A stretch of 7,078 nucleotides of DNA. It comes from CAZAQS01 sp964486825. Its GTDB lineage: Bacteria; Chloroflexota; Anaerolineae; Anaerolineales; UBA4823. Shown here piece by piece: positions 1 through 6,286 of this stretch; the stretch's first letter is position 1, and every line of letters starts with the position of its first letter. Position numbers and translations under genes: made by a program. Location: positions 1-7,078 of the forward strand of contig CAZAQS010000248.1 in assembly GCA_964486825.1 (NCBI GenBank). The letters run 5' to 3'. The notes under the pieces are model-generated. The model ran no database searches. It saw nothing but the letters and a program-made list of their open reading frames with translations, and was not told the DNA's origin.

Positions 1-21
1 TTTTGCTGGCGCGCACTCGTG

Positions 22-1035
22 TCAAGATCCACCTCGGGCTACGCCGAGACGGCGGCGCTTATTGAGGGCGTCCATGAGCTGGTTGCCGAGGTTGGGGCCG
101 AGGACGCTGAAGATCAGGAGCATGCCGATCACGCCGGTTTGGAAGTGGCCTGAGAATGAGGCCAGCGACATACCGTTGCGGATGTTGAGGATGATCATGA
201 TGGAGAGGAAGACGCCGTACAGGGTGCCCGAGCCGCCAAAGATGCTGACACCGCCCAGGAGCGACATGGTGACGATGTCGAGCTCGAAGCCGAGGGCCAG
301 GTCGCCGCGCACGGATCCCAGGCGGGCCGCCAGGAGCAGGCCGGCGATGGCGGAGATAAACCCGGAAGCCACGTACAGCCAAATCTTAACGCGCGGCACA
401 TGAACGCCGGCGTAGCGGGCCACAAATTTATTGTTCCCGATCACATAGATGCTCCGGCCGAAGCCAGAGTACTGCAGGATGACCAGGAAGAGCAAGAACA
501 GGCCAAAGAAGATCAGGATGGACAGGGGGAAAGGACCGAGCAGGGGTTTCTGCCCGAGGGCACTGAACCACTCCGGGAAACGGCCGATGGAACGGTCCTC
601 CAGGAGGACACGGGCCAGGCCACGGTAAGCGATCAACATGGCGAGGGTAACGACCAGGGAGTTCAGGCCAACGACGGCGACCCAGAAGCCATTGAAGAGA
701 CCGGCTACGACGCCCGCCAGCAGGGCGATAAAGATGGCGGTGGTCATGTCCATGCCGTTGCTGAAGAGGTAGGCTGCCAGGCAGGCCGCCAGGCCCATGA
801 TGGAGGGGGCGGACAGGTCGATTTCGCCGTTGATGATCAATAAGGTCATGGTGAGGGCCACGATGACCTTCTCGATGGAGAGGGTGAAGAGGTTGATCTG
901 GTTGCCGATGCTGAGATAGTTGGGAGCGTTGAGGCTGTTCAAGCCAACGACGACGCCCAGGATCAGGATGAGGAGGCCTTCCCAGCTTTTCATGCGGTCC
1001 CAGACAACAGGAAGGATGGGATTTCTAGTCTGCAT
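22..1035 (-). CDS. Sugar ABC transporter permease, RhaQ/RbsC-like (BPD_transp_2 family)
   Basis: This is an inner-membrane permease of a carbohydrate ABC importer (RbsC/AraH/LsrD/RhaQ family). It would form half of the transmembrane channel with the upstream permease and be driven by the ATPase encoded at 2086-3603. The 337-aa product matches the usual family length of about 320-350. It has around ten hydrophobic segments, roughly at residues 20-33, 47-67, 76-92, 98-121, 125-145, 170-188, 215-236, 247-265, 270-284 and 298-315. Family hallmarks are GEIDLS (70-75), the cytoplasmic coupling loop GFGRSIYVIGNN followed by ARYAGV (191-211), and GGVSIFGGSG (261-270). From memory, the stretch around 'EKVIVAL...LLIINGEIDLS' resembles rhizobial RhaQ, but I could not align it. 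The start is the ATG at 1035: a strong AGGAGG lies 9 nt upstream, while the TTG at 1041 would be only 3 nt from it. The gene overlaps the upstream permease by 11 bp and is complete, ending in TGA at 22-24. Confidence 0.93.
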   Translation of the reverse strand: MQTRNPILPVVWDRMKSWEGLLILILGVVVGLNSLNAPNYLSIGNQINLFTLSIEKVIVALTMTLLIINGEIDLSAPSIMGLAACLAAYLFSNGMDMTTAIFIALLAGVVAGLFNGFWVAVVGLNSLVVTLAMLIAYRGLARVLLEDRSIGRFPEWFSALGQKPLLGPFPLSILIFFGLFLLFLVILQYSGFGRSIYVIGNNKFVARYAGVHVPRVKIWLYVASGFISAIAGLLLAARLGSVRGDLALGFELDIVTMSLLGGVSIFGGSGTLYGVFLSIMIILNIRNGMSLASFSGHFQTGVIGMLLIFSVLGPNLGNQLMDALNKRRRLGVARGGS

Positions 1036-2089
1036 GTGCAATCACCTCCTGGGACTCCTGGGTCTCGTCGGCTCGCATCCGCAACCCGGCCCGGGCCCAC
1101 ATATTTTTCAGCTGGCCGAAGACGACGTAGTCGATGGCGACGGCGGTGAGGATGAGCATACCAAAGATGGCGTCGCGCCAGAATTCGCTCACCACAGGCC
1201 AGCGCAGCAAGCTGTTCTCGAGCAGGTCGATAAAGAAGGCCCCCAGGAAGGCCCCGGTGACCGAGCCGGCGCCGCCAGCGTTGCTGACGCCGCCGACGAC
1301 CACGGCGGCAATGGAGGCGAACTCGAGGCCCAGGCCGGCCAGAACCGAGATATTCCCGAAGCGGGCCAGGAAAACAAATCCGGCCAAGCCCGCCAGGCCG
1401 CCGCTCATGAGGAAAGCTGTGAAGACGATGCGCTGGGCGGGGAAGCCGGCGATGCGGGCGGCGTCGGGGTTGGAGCCGATGGCGTAGAGGCGCCGCCCGA
1501 ATGGAAGATAGGTGAGGACCAACTGGAAGATGATGACGACCGCCAACATGATGGCAAACAAGGAACGGAACTCAACGCCGCCGATATCGAAGAGGGTGAC
1601 CGTGGGAAGGGTAACAATCCACCTGGGCAGCCCGGAGGTGACGATGGGGACGGCGTTGGAGTACTCGACCAGGAAGCTGCGGTAGATGGCCAGGGTGCTG
1701 ATGGTGGTGATGATGGAGGGGACCCGGCCGTAGGCGACGAGCAGGCCATTGATGGAACCCATGGCCATACCGGTGCCGATGGCCAGGAGGACGGCCGCGA
1801 GGGGATGCATATTGTTATGGGCGGTGAGCTGCTGGCCGACAAAATAGGCGGTGAAGCCGGTGATGGAGCCCAGGGAGAGGTCGAAGTTGCGGGTCAGGAA
1901 GATCAGGGTCTGCCCGACCGCCAGGATACCGACCACAGCCACGCTCGTGGAAAGGCGGTTGACGAAGCGGGCGTTGAAGTAGCCGGGGATCTGGAGGGAG
2001 AAAAACAGGATCACGACCAGGATGAGGAAGATCAGGAAGGAGGTACGGATTTGCTCCGGGCGGAAGCGTTGGACGAGGGGGATGTTCAT
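1025..2089 (-). CDS. Sugar ABC transporter permease, RhaP/LsrC/RbsC-like (BPD_transp_2 family)
   Basis: This is the first of two non-identical permeases; the pair most likely forms a heterodimeric channel, as in RhaPQ or LsrCD. The product is 354 aa with about ten hydrophobic segments beginning near residue 17. It carries TRNFDLSLG (66-74), the position where family members have (T/G)xxIDLS; here Ile is replaced by Phe. The coupling loop FGRRLYAIGSNPDAARIAGF (197-216) contacts the ATPase, and GGVSNAGGAGSVTGA (266-280) is the conserved glycine-rich segment. The C-terminal tail (about 326-354) is hydrophilic and charged, and longer than in the partner permease. The ATG at 2087-2089 overlaps the TGA of the ATPase gene as ATGA, and a GGAG sits 8 nt upstream, so the start is well supported. 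The gene ends in TAG at 1025-1027. Substrate is not deducible from the permease alone; rhamnose, ribose or AI-2-like sugars are all handled by this family. Confidence 0.93.
   Translation of the reverse strand: MNIPLVQRFRPEQIRTSFLIFLILVVILFFSLQIPGYFNARFVNRLSTSVAVVGILAVGQTLIFLTRNFDLSLGSITGFTAYFVGQQLTAHNNMHPLAAVLLAIGTGMAMGSINGLLVAYGRVPSIITTISTLAIYRSFLVEYSNAVPIVTSGLPRWIVTLPTVTLFDIGGVEFRSLFAIMLAVVIIFQLVLTYLPFGRRLYAIGSNPDAARIAGFPAQRIVFTAFLMSGGLAGLAGFVFLARFGNISVLAGLGLEFASIAAVVVGGVSNAGGAGSVTGAFLGAFFIDLLENSLLRWPVVSEFWRDAIFGMLILTAVAIDYVVFGQLKNMWARAGLRMRADETQESQEVIAHAD
1041..1050 (-). promoter_or_regulatory. Ribosome binding site deciding the start of the distal permease
   Basis: The minus strand reads AGGAGGTGAT here, a near-perfect anti-Shine-Dalgarno match lying inside the 3' end of the preceding permease gene. 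Its AGGAGG core is 9 nt from the ATG at 1035 but only 3 nt from an in-frame TTG at 1041, so it favours the ATG. Its place inside the upstream coding region fits translational coupling. Confidence 0.75.
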
Positions 2090-3603
2090 TGAATCTGCTC
2101 CAATTCCGGTTGATTTTGACCCATGGCGGCGGTCATGACCAGCTCCTCGGTGGCCTCAGCGTGATCGAAGAGGCCCATCTGCCGGCCCTCGCGCATCACC
2201 AGGATACGGTCGCTCATGGCCAGGACCTCCGGCAGGTCGGAGGAGATGAGGATGACTGCCAGCCCCCCCTCGGCCAGCTCGTTGATCATCTGGTGGACCT
2301 CGGCCTTGGCGCCGACATCGATGCCCCGGGTTGGCTCGTCCAGGATGAGAAGCTTGGGGTTGGCATTCAGCCATTTGCTGAGCATGACCTTCTGCTGGTT
2401 GCCTCCGGAGAGGTTTTCCACCTTTACGTCGACGGATTGGGCGCGGATGGCGAGGCGGTCCTTGAAAACTTCAGCCATCTCTCGCTCGGCGCGCCGGTTG
2501 ACGAGCCCGAGCGGGGAGAGGTAGCGCTTCAACATGGGCAGAGAGATGTTGGAACAGATGGACATGGGCATGGTCAGGCCGAGGGCGCGGCGGTCTTCGG
2601 AGGCATAAGCGATGCCCAATTTCAGGGCCTGCTGGGGATCCTTGACCCGGCAGGTCACGCCATCGAGGACGATCTCACCCTTGTCGGCGGGCTCGATCCC
2701 GAAGAGGGCCAGGCCGACGTTGGTGCGGTGAGAGCCGATCAAGCCGGCGAAGCCGAGCACCTCGCCGCGGTGGATATCGAAGGTGAGGCCCTGAAAGGTG
2801 TCGCCCCTGCCCAGGTCTTTGACGGACATGATCAGCTCGCCTTTATGGGACTGGCTCTTGGCAAAAAACTCGGTCATTTCGCGGCCGACCATGTCACGGA
2901 TGACGTTTTCGGAAGACGCCTCACTGCGAAGGCGAGAGGAGATCCATTGGCCATCGCGCAGGACGGTGACCCGATCGGCGATCTCGAAGACCTCTTCGAG
3001 GCGGTGGCCGATGAAGAGGATGGCGACACCCTGGCCGCGCAGGGAGCGGACGATCTTGAAGAGCTGGGTGACCTCGTGGGCGGAGAGGGAGGCGGTGGGC
3101 TCGTCCATGATCAACACACGAACGTTGAGGGAGATGGCTTTGGCGACTTCGACGGCCTGTTGAGCTGCCAGGGTCAAGCCACGGGCGGGCATACGCACAT
3201 CCAGGTGGACGCCCAGCCGGGCGAGGATGGCTTCCGCATCGACCACCATCTTGCGGCGGTTGACGATCAGGCCGCGGTCGCGGTGGCTGATGAAGATATT
3301 CTCGGCGACGCTCAGGTCGGGGAAGACCATGGGCTCCTGGTAGATGGCGGCGATCCCGTAGGCCTGGGCCACCTGGGAGTTGGGGATGTGGACCTGTTTC
3401 CCGTCCAGCAGGATGTGGCCCTGGTCGGCGTGGTAGATGCCGGTCATGATCTTGATGAGGGTGGATTTGCCGGCCCCGTTCTCACCCACCAGGGCGTGGA
3501 TCTCCCCGGGGTACAGGGATAGCGACACATCCCGCAAGGCCTGGGTCATATCAAACCGCTTGGAGATATTGGTCAGTTCAAGGACAGGTACAGTCATAAG
3601 CAT
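2086..3603 (-). CDS. Sugar ABC transporter ATP-binding protein (double-NBD, RbsA/MglA/RhaT type)
   Basis: This is the cytoplasmic motor of the importer, hydrolysing ATP to drive uptake through the two permeases. At 505 aa it has the normal length for the duplicated-domain RbsA/MglA/XylG class. NBD1 (about 7-240) has Walker A GENGAGKST (40-48), a Q-loop near Q89, a degenerate signature LTLAAQQ (143-149), Walker B VLIMDEP (163-169) and switch His200. NBD2 (about 256-495) has a degenerate P-loop GLIGSHRT (287-294) without the catalytic lysine, the EDR motif (336-338), a canonical LSGGNQQ signature (398-404), Walker B LLILDEP (418-424) and ISSDLPE in place of the switch histidine. Such asymmetry is typical of the family, leaving one fully canonical ATP site. 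The gene starts 9 bp after the regulator gene stop; AAGGAG (3607-3612) overlaps that stop. An in-frame ATG at 3597 (residue 3), 10 nt from AAGGAG, is an alternative start. Confidence 0.95.
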   Translation of the reverse strand: MLMTVPVLELTNISKRFDMTQALRDVSLSLYPGEIHALVGENGAGKSTLIKIMTGIYHADQGHILLDGKQVHIPNSQVAQAYGIAAIYQEPMVFPDLSVAENIFISHRDRGLIVNRRKMVVDAEAILARLGVHLDVRMPARGLTLAAQQAVEVAKAISLNVRVLIMDEPTASLSAHEVTQLFKIVRSLRGQGVAILFIGHRLEEVFEIADRVTVLRDGQWISSRLRSEASSENVIRDMVGREMTEFFAKSQSHKGELIMSVKDLGRGDTFQGLTFDIHRGEVLGFAGLIGSHRTNVGLALFGIEPADKGEIVLDGVTCRVKDPQQALKLGIAYASEDRRALGLTMPMSICSNISLPMLKRYLSPLGLVNRRAEREMAEVFKDRLAIRAQSVDVKVENLSGGNQQKVMLSKWLNANPKLLILDEPTRGIDVGAKAEVHQMINELAEGGLAVILISSDLPEVLAMSDRILVMREGRQMGLFDHAEATEELVMTAAMGQNQPELEQIQ

Positions 3604-3612
3604 CGAGCTCCT

Positions 3613-5349
3613 TTATGGGTGTACTCCATCGAAGGTCTTGGCGAGGATGGGCGGGGGGGCTTCCTTTGGCTCGGGATAATAGTCAGCCAGATTGTCCTGG
3701 GAGATAAAGATGGGCTGGTTGTAGATGGCGGGTGGGACGGGCTCGCCCTTGAGCAATTTGACGGCGACCTCGACCAGCTTCACGCCGTACTTTTCTGGCC
3801 AGTAGGCGGTGGCGCCGATGATGCGGGAACCGGGCAGGCTCATTTCGGCGCGGATCTCCCGGCCGGCGCCCTGGCCTACGATCCAGAGGTGCTGCTGGCG
3901 GCCGGCTTTAACGGCGGCGCGCTGGGCCCCGATGGCGGCGTCGTCGTTGAAACAGATGACCCCCAGGCGGCGCTTGTCGGGCAGGGACTCGAGGGCCTGG
4001 AGGACCTGGGCCTGGCTGATGGCGATGGTATTGCCGCTGTTCAAATAGAGGACGTCGGAGGCGGGGGTGTGGCCGACGATCTCCTGGAAGGCGTCCAACT
4101 GGCCCTGGATGCGAGCGGCGGGGACGGTGCCGGCGCGGGGCTCGATCAGGATGAGGAGGCCGTCGACCTGGCCGTCCCAATCCTGGCGGACCTGGCGGGC
4201 GAGGGCGCTGCCAGCCAGGAAACCGGCGCGATAGTTGTCGACGCCGAAGAAGGTGGCGCCGACCATGGGGATATCGACGGCAATGGCAGGGATGCCGGCC
4301 TGGCTGAGCTTGCTCATAATGATGCTGTTGGTCTTCTCGTCGATCTGGTACTCGATGAAGAGGTCGACCTCTTTCTGGACGATCCAATCGGCTACACGCA
4401 AGGCTGTTTCGGCGTCGAGCTGGTTGTCGGCGAGGATGAGGTCGATATTGCCGGCCTCCTGGGCTGCCTTTTCGATGGAGCGGCGCACTTCTACGGCAAA
4501 GGGGACTTCTTCGCTGAGGCCGGCGAAGCCGATCTTGTAATTGCCGTTCTCACGACAGGGCATATAGGAAGAGGCGGTGTCTTCGCCGCAGACGGTGAGG
4601 GCGGCGCAGCTCGAGCGGAGCTGGTCGATGTAGGCGGGGGAGATGCGGTTATCGGTGAAGAGGTGGGAGACCTGGTCGATGGAGGCAAAGGGGACCAGGT
4701 CGATCTTTCCAAACTTGGAGGAATCGACCAGGGTGACGACCACCTCGGCGCAGCGGATCATGTTGCGCTTGATCTCGACCTCGTGGATATCGACCTCGGT
4801 CAGACCGGCTTCGATGGAGAAGCCGGAACAGGAGACGAAGGCGGTCTTGACGTGGATGTTCTCGAGCAGGCGCTCGCCAAACGAGCCCACGACGGAGGTG
4901 CCGGAGGGGCCGATCTTGCCGCCGATCAAAATCACGGTGTGGGTGGGGTTCTGGGCGAGGGCCATGCCGGTGGGGATGCCGTTGGTGATGACGGTGAGAT
5001 GGCGGAGCTTCTTGAGGTGCGGGAGCATGGCGAAAACGGTGGTGCTGGCATCCAGGAGGATGGAGTCGCCGTCTTCGACCAGCTCGGCTGCCAGCCGGGC
5101 GATGCGTTTCTTGGCGGAGGCATTGACGTTGATGCGGGCGGAGAAGGAGGGGTTGAGGATCTGGCCTTCATCGAGGAGGACGGCGCCGCCGCGGACTCGG
5201 GCGAGGAGGCCGGCCTGCTCCATGGTCTCCAGGTCATTGCGGATGGTGCCCTGGGAGACGGATAAGGCAGCGGCAAGCCCGGCGACTTTGAGGCCGGGGT
5301 TTTCCCTCAGTAAGGTTGCGATCCGTTGCTGACGTTCAAAGGGGATCAT
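3613..5349 (-). CDS. DeoR-family regulator fused to a periplasmic-binding-protein-like sugar sensor
   Basis: This 578-aa protein combines two ligand-sensing modules behind one DNA-binding domain. Residues 1-57 are a DeoR helix-turn-helix, with VSQGTIRNDL and the trailing RVRGGAVL. Residues about 75-235 are a complete DeoR effector (sugar-phosphate) domain, with ILLDASTT, VITNG, LIGGKI, the GLTEVDIHEVEIKR segment and DSSKFGK (209-215). After a linker of roughly 15 residues, about 270-560 form a Peripla_BP_4-like domain: KIGFAGLSEEVPF, GVDNYRAGFLAG (369-380), AARIQG (411-416), FNDDAAIGA (467-475), the IVGQGAG turn and QDNLADYYP near the end. A Pro-rich tail follows. Ordinary DeoR proteins are about 250 aa, so the binding domain is an addition. 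No signal peptide or membrane segment exists at the N-terminus or the junction, so it should be cytoplasmic. It is the first gene of the transporter operon and probably controls it. The ATG at 5349 has GGGAG 4 nt upstream. Confidence 0.9.
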   Translation of the reverse strand: MIPFERQQRIATLLRENPGLKVAGLAAALSVSQGTIRNDLETMEQAGLLARVRGGAVLLDEGQILNPSFSARINVNASAKKRIARLAAELVEDGDSILLDASTTVFAMLPHLKKLRHLTVITNGIPTGMALAQNPTHTVILIGGKIGPSGTSVVGSFGERLLENIHVKTAFVSCSGFSIEAGLTEVDIHEVEIKRNMIRCAEVVVTLVDSSKFGKIDLVPFASIDQVSHLFTDNRISPAYIDQLRSSCAALTVCGEDTASSYMPCRENGNYKIGFAGLSEEVPFAVEVRRSIEKAAQEAGNIDLILADNQLDAETALRVADWIVQKEVDLFIEYQIDEKTNSIIMSKLSQAGIPAIAVDIPMVGATFFGVDNYRAGFLAGSALARQVRQDWDGQVDGLLILIEPRAGTVPAARIQGQLDAFQEIVGHTPASDVLYLNSGNTIAISQAQVLQALESLPDKRRLGVICFNDDAAIGAQRAAVKAGRQQHLWIVGQGAGREIRAEMSLPGSRIIGATAYWPEKYGVKLVEVAVKLLKGEPVPPAIYNQPIFISQDNLADYYPEPKEAPPPILAKTFDGVHP

Positions 5350-5390
5350 TATACTCCCGCCGGAAATCAGTCACGAATTGGTGGATCTTT

Positions 5391-5413
5391 GTTGTAAATT
5401 GTTGAAACGTTGT
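5391..5413. promoter_or_regulatory. Three GTTG(T/A) direct repeats just downstream of the -10 (operator candidate)
   Basis: Plus-strand pentamers GTTGT, GTTGA and GTTGT start at 5391, 5401 and 5409, that is 10 and 8 bp apart, or about one DNA turn. On the transcribed strand they read ACAAC, TCAAC and ACAAC, each preceded by T-rich sequence. Several DeoR-family repressors bind short direct repeats of this kind. They lie within the predicted 5' leader, so binding would impede early elongation or initiation. Confidence 0.35.
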
Positions 5414-5427
5414 GAATTCTTGATGAA

Positions 5428-5456
5428 AGAGTACCATTAAATTCAATTAATGTCAA
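5428..5456 (-). promoter_or_regulatory. Sigma70-type promoter of the regulator-transporter operon
   Basis: On the minus strand a perfect -35 box TTGACA (5451-5456) is followed by a 17-bp spacer and TACTCT (5428-5433). The -10 matches TATAAT at three of six positions, including the conserved first T, second A and last T. Transcription would start near 5420, giving a leader of about 70 nt before the ATG at 5349. It is placed correctly for the operon, and no comparable site was noticed closer to the gene. Confidence 0.6.
5435..5452. promoter_or_regulatory. 18-bp inverted repeat between -35 and -10 (operator candidate)
   Basis: The sequence is CATTAA-N6-TTAATG with perfect 6-bp arms. It occupies the promoter spacer almost exactly and touches the -35 box. 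A repressor bound here would block RNA polymerase. The fused DeoR regulator encoded immediately downstream is the natural candidate for binding, but that is inference. Confidence 0.45.
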
Positions 5457-5461
5457 TCCAT

Positions 5462-5479
5462 AGATAGACCAGATAGACC
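5462..5479. repeat. Perfect 9-bp tandem duplication upstream of the operon -35 box
   Basis: AGATAGACC occurs twice head-to-tail (5462-5470 and 5471-5479). The last five bases of the second copy (5475-5479) also form the start of the left arm of the neighbouring hairpin. It lies immediately upstream of the operon's -35 box, where an activator could bind, or it may be a target-site-like duplication of the hairpin repeat. Confidence 0.6.
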
Positions 5480-5507
5480 TGACAGGATTTAAAAACCTGC
5501 CAGGTCT
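5475..5507. repeat. 12-bp-stem hairpin repeat (GACCTGACAGG / CCTGCCAGGTC type)
   Basis: The left arm AGACCTGACAGG (5475-5486) and right arm CCTGCCAGGTCT (5496-5507) pair over 12 positions with one non-Watson-Crick pair, around a 9-nt A/T loop. In plus-strand RNA the odd pair is A-C; in minus-strand RNA it is a G-U wobble, so the hairpin is better formed leftward. From memory, this 'cctg-caggt' motif resembles palindromic units scattered in many environmental bacterial genomes. It lies between divergent promoters and has no U-tract at its base, so it is not a simple terminator. Confidence 0.65.
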
Positions 5508-5625
5508 GGTTGGGGAGAGTTGAAATCGCCGCACAATATTCGTGCGAATTTAGATTCACAGGCTAACGTTTTAAGATAGAAATCTATTAGCACCTTGATT
5601 CGGAGCCATGGCAAAATTTTGGACC

Positions 5626-5654
5626 TTGAATAATTAGAACATATTTGCTATTAT
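5626..5654 (+). promoter_or_regulatory. Candidate sigma70-type promoter for the orphan gene
   Basis: TTGAAT (5626-5631; four of six matches to TTGACA), a 17-bp spacer and TATTAT (5649-5654; five of six matches to TATAAT). Transcription would begin near 5661, leaving a leader of about 130 nt before the ATG at 5792. That leader would contain the overlapping inverted repeats at 5664-5693. Confidence 0.45.
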
Positions 5655-5663
5655 TGTGGTATA

Positions 5664-5693
5664 TCACTGAATATATTTTCAGTAATGCAGTGA
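5664..5693 (+). repeat. Overlapping inverted repeats able to form alternative hairpins
   Basis: ACTGAA-N6-TTCAGT (5666-5683) has perfect 6-bp arms. TCACTG (5664-5669) can instead pair with CAGTGA (5688-5693). Both use the same left strand, so the two hairpins exclude each other. They lie at the very start of the predicted leader of the orphan gene and could equally be a DNA operator with repeated CACTG half-sites. The role is unproven. Confidence 0.4.
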
Positions 5694-5791
5694 CAGCTTC
5701 ATTCTGGAGAGATCGAATATTTGGAACCAAAATTAATTTATTAGATCAATCGCCTAAGCGGAAAAAGACGGGTCGATAAGGAGGTGGAAGA

Positions 5792-6211
5792 ATGGGAAAG
5801 TGGATGGAGGAAGACGAAGTGTACCAGGAGCTGTGGGATAAATGCGCGGAGGCTTTAGCGAAGATGGGGGATATGAAATCCTTCACGGCGCTGGCCAGCT
5901 CCAACCCCAGCATCTACCTAGGCGCGTACCTGGCGAACGAGGTAGCGGAGAAGGACATCGAAAGGCGGCTATTCATCATCATCCACGAAGTCAAGCTAAG
6001 CTTCGCGCTTATGAAAAGCCTATTTGAGGACAAATGGTACCGCCTGATGAGCATGGATGAGACCATAACCCGCGTGGCCTTCCTGTACACCTTGATCTTG
6101 CGCTACAGTCGCAGCAGGGGAAGCAAGGTAGATATGAACAAGTTCTTCTGGAAAGTGATGCGCAACGAGATGATCGGCTCGAGTAAGTACCAGGAGAACG
6201 AGGACGGGTGA
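5792..6211 (+). CDS. Hypothetical protein, 139 aa, soluble and helical
   Basis: I do not recognise this protein. It has a strong ribosome binding site, AAGGAGG (5778-5784), 7 nt before the ATG, which settles the start and supports expression. The product is rich in charged residues and looks almost wholly helical. An acidic N-terminus (EEDE at 6-9) leads to a segment SSNPSIYLGAYLANEVAEKD (36-55). An amphipathic stretch around RRLFIIIHEVKLSFALMKSLF (58-78) follows, then YTLILRYSRSRGSK (99-112) and a Lys/Asp/Glu-rich C-terminus. There is no signal peptide, no membrane segment long enough to be convincing, no Cys pairs beyond a single Cys18, and no recognisable helix-turn-helix. GC content is visibly lower than in the transporter operon. 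Repeat sequence starts at the base after the TGA, so the C-terminus may have been reshaped by repeat insertion. It is divergent from the sugar regulator, but no functional link is evident. Confidence 0.75.
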   Translation: MGKWMEEDEVYQELWDKCAEALAKMGDMKSFTALASSNPSIYLGAYLANEVAEKDIERRLFIIIHEVKLSFALMKSLFEDKWYRLMSMDETITRVAFLYTLILRYSRSRGSKVDMNKFFWKVMRNEMIGSSKYQENEDG

Positions 6212-6286
6212 GGGGCGGCTAAGAAGCAGGTTACAGGTTGCAGGTTACAGGTTACAGGTTACAGGGGCGGCTAAGAAGCCGCTGAG
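6212..6286. repeat. Compound repeat: truncated hairpin unit, five GGTTRCA heptamers, full hairpin unit
   Basis: A truncated unit (6212-6226) retains GGGGCGGCTAAGAAG but lacks the eight bases CCGCTGAG present in full copies before CAGG. Five 7-bp units follow (6229-6263: GGTTACA, GGTTGCA, then GGTTACA three times). A full unit (6264-6286) then contains the hairpin GCGGCT-AAGA-AGCCGC. The same elements recur at 7012-7078. There is no U-tract after the stem, so it is not a textbook terminator, though it lies directly downstream of a stop codon. Confidence 0.85.

Larger units (their letters stand above)
5350..5791. other. Divergent intergenic region (442 bp), AT-rich, regulatory
   Basis: No convincing coding sequence lies between the divergent regulator gene (minus) and the orphan gene (plus). 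Base composition drops sharply against the operon. The stretch contains promoter candidates on both strands, several inverted repeats and a dispersed-repeat-like hairpin, listed separately. Small palindromes not listed elsewhere are ATTCG-TG-CGAAT (5538-5549) and ATAGA-AA-TCTAT (5576-5587); CGCAC-N7-GTGCG (5530-5546) overlaps the first of these. Confidence 0.8.

Noticed and set aside
1039..1041. TTG at 1041 as the start of the distal permease.
   Set aside because: It is only 3 nt from the AGGAGG; the ATG two codons later has proper 9-nt spacing.
22..3603. Naming the transporter rhaT/rhaP/rhaQ outright.
   Set aside because: Gene order and permease resemblance point that way, but no rhamnose catabolic gene is in the window and the binding domain's ligand cannot be read from sequence by eye.
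2089..5265. Long plus-strand open frames opposite the ATPase and regulator genes (2089-3522 and 3619-5265), and similar ones opposite the permeases.
   Set aside because: Their translations are Gly/Asp/Glu-rich with no domain pattern and no clear ribosome binding site, and they mirror the codon bias of well-supported minus-strand genes. They are antisense shadows.
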